DNA of 64,000 nucleotides from Hydractinia symbiolongicarpus (Eukaryota; Cnidaria; Hydrozoa; Anthoathecata; Hydractiniidae), in assembly GCF_029227915.1 (NCBI RefSeq), contig NC_079882.1, positions 19,845,001 through 19,909,000 on the forward strand, read 5' to 3'. Every line of letters begins with the position of its first letter. Position 1 is the first letter of the stretch. The notes beneath the pieces are model-generated. The model was not told where the DNA came from. It did not search any database and worked only from the letters and a program-made list of their open reading frames with translations. Positions 59,867-64,000 of this stretch are shown in pieces. Made by a program: the position numbers and the translations under genes.

Positions 59867-62491
59867 TGGAATTTTTTTTGCAGTATGTTACATTTCCGGA
59901 TGTTTTATATCCGGTTTCACCTCCCAAAGGCTACGAAGCTCATGACAAGACAGTTCTTATACCATCAAATTACGTACTAAAATGTGTTTTTGTATTATGT
60001 TTTTTAAAAAAAAATTATGTACTGGTTTTTTTAATGCTTGTTATTCTATATTGCGCATTTTCAATTTTACTAATCAAGTACGCTGTCTTAACCAACCATC
60101 AACTTTTTTCCAAACTTGTTAAAAGAATGAGTAATGTAGATAAAAACAAGACCATATGCCCTGTGCTAGCTATTAAGAAAAAATACGTTATTGCTACAGA
60201 TGATAACTTCTGCGTGCTCCATCAACCCTCTGAATCTGGATGTGACGTAGCAGCGCGGATATTCTAGTATAATGGTAGCAGAAGCTGCGATAATAGTTCA
60301 GGAGTACGTATATGCTGGTTTGACAACAAAGCGCTACGCTGCTCTGGACAAGCTTGTGGTAAACTCTACAATGATTATATCACTGTTTCTATGTTTAACT
60401 ATTCGACTGGTTCAGTTCAGATGTTTACAACTAATTTTACGGTGGACGAAGATATTACTAGTTTTGTATCTATTTACGTACAAAAAACTATAAAGAATGG
60501 CTTTGAATTTCTTTTCGTCGGATGTGCAGGCCTGGAAAATAAAACCCAACTTCTTGTACTTGGTGAACACTTCCGATCAAAGACTTCTCATCTAAGAAAC
60601 AAATAAACGTTTGAATATAAATGTCGTTTTGTTCGACTCAATCTCAAGGGAACATTTTTATCGCTCATTACAGAAAACTATTAACGCTTTCAGTGAAATA
60701 TATTCCGGCGAAGGTGCTGAAGTTCTTGACTTTGAGCTTTTTCAAGCTTTGTATGGTCACACTGTCCCGAATATACGAGCTTTATACTTGGGAAAATCGA
60801 ACATGAGCAAAGCTGAAATTGAGGACGTGACTGTGAATGCCAATGATTTTTACAAACATTTCAAAAGATCGGGTTACAAAACCTTACATCAGGAGGATCT
60901 ATGTTGGAAATCACCATGGGGTCTTCTATTTGACCTTAGTCTTGACGCATATACAATGTGAAATGAATTTTACAAGGCTTTGAACCTCACATATCGACGA
61001 AACAGGTAAATTGTCACATGACCGTTGTTGTTAGCATTGATCATAATGATAAAATCGAGGACTATTCTTCTAGCTTTGTCATGTGATTTTCGGAAGTTTC
61101 AACATGATGTGTTAACGTACATAATATAATTATATATACACTTTTTTTAAAAAAGTAAAACAGGTTTTTGCCAAAAAAGTTAAATGTATTTTTTCAATAT
61201 CTTAAGAATCGATGTAGTCAGATTAAAAAGTCTTTTTTTAAAAATTTTTCAACATTATGATCTTCTCAACCTAGCAGCATATACTGAATATTTCTTAATT
61301 TCATTCCTTTTCTGGGATCAGTTATGGAGTTTCGGACAAAAAATGCATGTGGTGAAATAATCGTTAATCACTAAATTCTCTTGTTTCTACTTTGTACTTC
61401 AAAATTAAATGCAACGTCGCATTGTACTCTTTATTAGAATGACAATATGTAACCTGTGCCATTTATTGCGTAGGCTTAACTTACACAACCTGTAAGGTCT
61501 TGGAGTTGTTTAAGTTACAACACATCTTCAATACAGACGTAGATGAGAACATTTCTTACAACGGCAAGCAACAGGACTCCTATTTTCTGGATTACATCAC
61601 AAACAAGTATCGATCTTTGTCACCCACAGATGCACAAACTTTATTCTCTTACACAGCATTGCATATTGCGCATGATGGAGGTGGCATTCAAACGATTGAT
61701 AAGACTTGGCAAAGTTTGTGTCTGTGATGTCACAAATGGACAATACATTGACTGTCATTCTAGCAGATCATGGAAACTAACACGTACACAGATTATGTCT
61801 ACACCAACATTGAAGGTCGTTATGAAATGTTTTATCCATCTTTGTTCATGATTGTGCCAACAGGCAACAATTTATTGGGGATGATGCGATGACGTCATTA
61901 AGGTTAAACCAAAAGCGACGTTTTGCTATGATTGATATTCATCACACTCTGTATGCTTTAACTGATAAGAACTACCAGAATAAAGGTTTATTGAGGCAAA
62001 TTTCAGCAAAAAGAAATTGCTCGCAGTTACCATTAATTCAACCAAATTTATGTCTGTGTAAAAATTGGCATCGCCGAATTCAAGATTTGAAAGACATTTT
62101 AGGACAGCTTGAGTTTGCTGTTGAAGAGTTGAATAATATAATTACAAATAGTTCAACGCATGGCTGGTGTAAATGTTTGGTCCCAACGCATGTCGAAAAC
62201 GCCTATCAGCGGACGCATTACAGTAAAATAATCACCAATTTTGATATTCATACTGAACCCGGCCTAAATTCTAATAATAAACATAACGTTTTTAACGTGC
62301 AGGTGTCATCCGAACCAAACTCGGATCTTGTTAGTGCTCATATGAAATTGCTTGCATGGGACAGAGTGTCTCAATATGGGGTTTATAAACCATGTAAAGA
62401 TATGAACTCGTTTAACCTTTTATGCGTATGTGATCTTCATGTGAAGGTTGAAAACAAGAATTTAATGGATGCTGAGAGTGAAACAAAATAA
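59867..62491 (+). pseudogene. DUF229 (sulfatase-like) family gene, disrupted
   Basis: DUF229 proteins are animal type II membrane or secreted proteins with an alkaline-phosphatase/sulfatase-like fold and unknown substrate. The 5' part has a hydrophobic anchor (VFLMLVILYCAFSILLI) after a TTTTTTGCAG acceptor. It is followed by a lumenal region with paired cysteines (SCDNSSGVRICWF), the family core LFDSISREHFYRSL, then HIAHDGG, ILADHGN, GRYEMFYPSLF and AMIDIHHTLYAL. The C-terminal 200 codons (61889-62491) are open and rich in cysteine. The frame is broken by TAG at 60265, a shift near 60605, TGA at 60959 and shifts near 61720, 61780 and 61880. A GT donor near 61007 and an AG near 61473 suggest an ancestral intron, so this is not a processed copy. 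Assembly indels are the alternative, but five neighbouring genes show none. Confidence 0.72.
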
Positions 62492-62499
62492 AACATTTT

Positions 62500-64000
62500 G
62501 AAAAAGAATCTATAAAAATCAAGAAGATCTAATAGTGTCAGCCTCATTCGAAGTATCGAACGTTTTTCTCGCAACAATTGTGAAGGGATTGTATAAATAA
62601 TAATATGCTTAGTTATTTGGTGTACTGTTCTCATTACATGTTCCCTTGCTTATGACTAAAGAGCGGCTCTCAGCTTCAGAATGTTTTAAGTGATATTTTT
62701 AGATGATGTAGTGTTTTATATATCAATGTTTGTAAATTTTGCTTACAGAAATATATGTCTTGATTGTAAGATAGAGTCAACAACCTGATTATAGTTAAAT
62801 ATATTTCTAAAATTCTGATCATCAAGTTGTTAAAAACTGTAAAACGTAACCTAAAATCGTTATGGTTATTCGCTATAATTGTAAAAAATACAGGAAATTA
62901 AAATCACATCTCTACCTCTATCTTTCTCTATATTAATAATAGCCTTATTTTGTCTGTCTGTCCTCAAGAGAAACGTCGTGCTATGGAAACACAAAATCCG
63001 ATATATCAAAGACGGGTGAACCCGTGGATTGATCAACGCGCGTGAGCAAGTTATAAAACCTGGGGTTTTCTAATCAAGAACGCTATTAAAATCGCACGCA
63101 TAATTGCAGCAATTACCCCCGTCCAGCTTTTTGAAAACCCTAGGCTATATCCAATACGCGATTTTGGACTTCTCTATTATCGCTACCCAACGGCACACCA
63201 AGCAACGACAAAGTAGCTTCTGAATATTCAGTTTTAGAGGACGGAATTGTATTTTAGATATATTGTCTCGTCTATCTGGGCAGTGTGTTTAACAGGGCAG
63301 CTATTTTGAAGGCTCCCTTTGAGCTTGTTATATTATAATACATCTTAGTCGTAAAATATTTATTTCTAAATATTTTTACATATGTTTTTAGAACAATATT
63401 TCATAACTTTTTAGTCACGTATAAATCAAACGAATATTAAGGTTTTGGCTACCAACTTACATAGTGGTAAGGAGCTAGTTAACTTAGGCAATGGTAGCTA
63501 CAAATTTTTATGTCATTTCACCACCATTTTTAGCTGCATACAAAGGTTTTTGACTAACTATAGATAGGGACAACTGAAGTTCTTTGTTTCTTAAATTATC
63601 TTGCACATTTATAAAGTTGAAAACCTAGCTACACATTTTATCACTTTGTTATGTTCACCTAAATAGCTACCGTAACTTTGTTTTGTGGTTAGCTACAAAA
63701 TAACCCACAGAAAACCTCGGATATGTGATTCAAATGTTGAATTTGGCTAAGCTCTTTTAGCCGCATTCCAGCATAACAACCCGGGGTTTTTTTACAAACA
63801 TGGCCAAAAACAGTTTTTGGTCGCATTCTCTTCGCCGATTGAGAAATATTGAGTATCCTTTGAAAACTAACATTACAACAGCTGTAACCGAAATGAAATA
63901 TTGCATGTATCACATGTTTGGTAGACGATGTTTGAGTATTTAAAGATGAACTCTGACATCTAAAAATATATAAAAAAAAAATTAATACGCGCGAAGTACG
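62500..64000. repeat. Right flank with probable interspersed repeat
   Basis: A stretch at about 62936-63300 starts with a TTTTGTCTGTCTGTCC motif that resembles the inverted end of the repeats at 17278 and 57062. Beyond it the sequence is AT-rich with no gene recognised. The boundary and family assignment are weak. Confidence 0.35.

Overview
This is AT-rich, intron-dense animal DNA. The proteins look like ordinary metazoan orthologues, with vertebrate-like lengths and many introns. Between them lie many small DNA transposons, tRNA-derived SINEs and tandem repeats. Together this fits an early-branching metazoan, most likely a cnidarian and possibly a hydrozoan. That placement is an inference from style and gene content, since no rRNA or mitochondrial marker is present. 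There are no bacterial-type features.

Five intact genes could be rebuilt exon by exon, with consistent GT-AG junctions and phases. (1) Minus strand, 15971 to 1408: a TBC1D15/TBC1D17-type Rab GTPase-activating protein, 14 coding exons, 675 aa. (2) Plus strand, 21138 to 27904: the ESCRT-I subunit TSG101, 9 coding exons, 420 aa. (3) Minus strand, 39012 to 28758: an NFXL1-type NF-X1 zinc-finger protein, 22 coding exons including a 22-nt microexon, 869 aa; it is convergent with TSG101. (4) Plus strand, 49146 to 50687: epsin, a single coding exon of 513 aa. (5) Plus strand, 53164 to 57740: a mitochondrial ornithine carrier (SLC25A15/SLC25A2 type), 5 coding exons, 301 aa. A sixth locus, 59867 to 62491 (+), resembles the DUF229 sulfatase-like family but carries several frameshifts and in-frame stops, so it looks like a pseudogene.

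Mobile DNA fills the introns and intergenic stretches. A 3.75-kb element at 40047-43797 has TTAA target sites, matching terminal inverted repeats and a THAP domain split over two exons. These are marks of the Kolobok superfamily. A second transposon is nested inside it. A TTAA-flanked foldback MITE family is present in three places. The copy in intron 2 of the TBC1D15-like gene contains a nearly identical piece of exon 4 of that same gene with its 3' splice site, a case of gene-fragment capture. Other elements are a TA-flanked mariner-like MITE carrying a 55-bp minisatellite (13390-14364), a hAT-like element with a 5-bp target duplication (44366-45164), a further inverted-repeat element (46777-47828), two SINE families and several satellites.

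Three of the five genes (a probable Rab7 GAP, TSG101 and epsin) act in endocytic or lysosomal traffic. The genes have separate strands and promoters and are separated by repeats, so this is probably chance. I found no novel multi-gene system. The most interesting signals are the exon capture, the split-THAP transposon, the microexon, and the change of the C-terminal PTAP box of TSG101 to TTAP.
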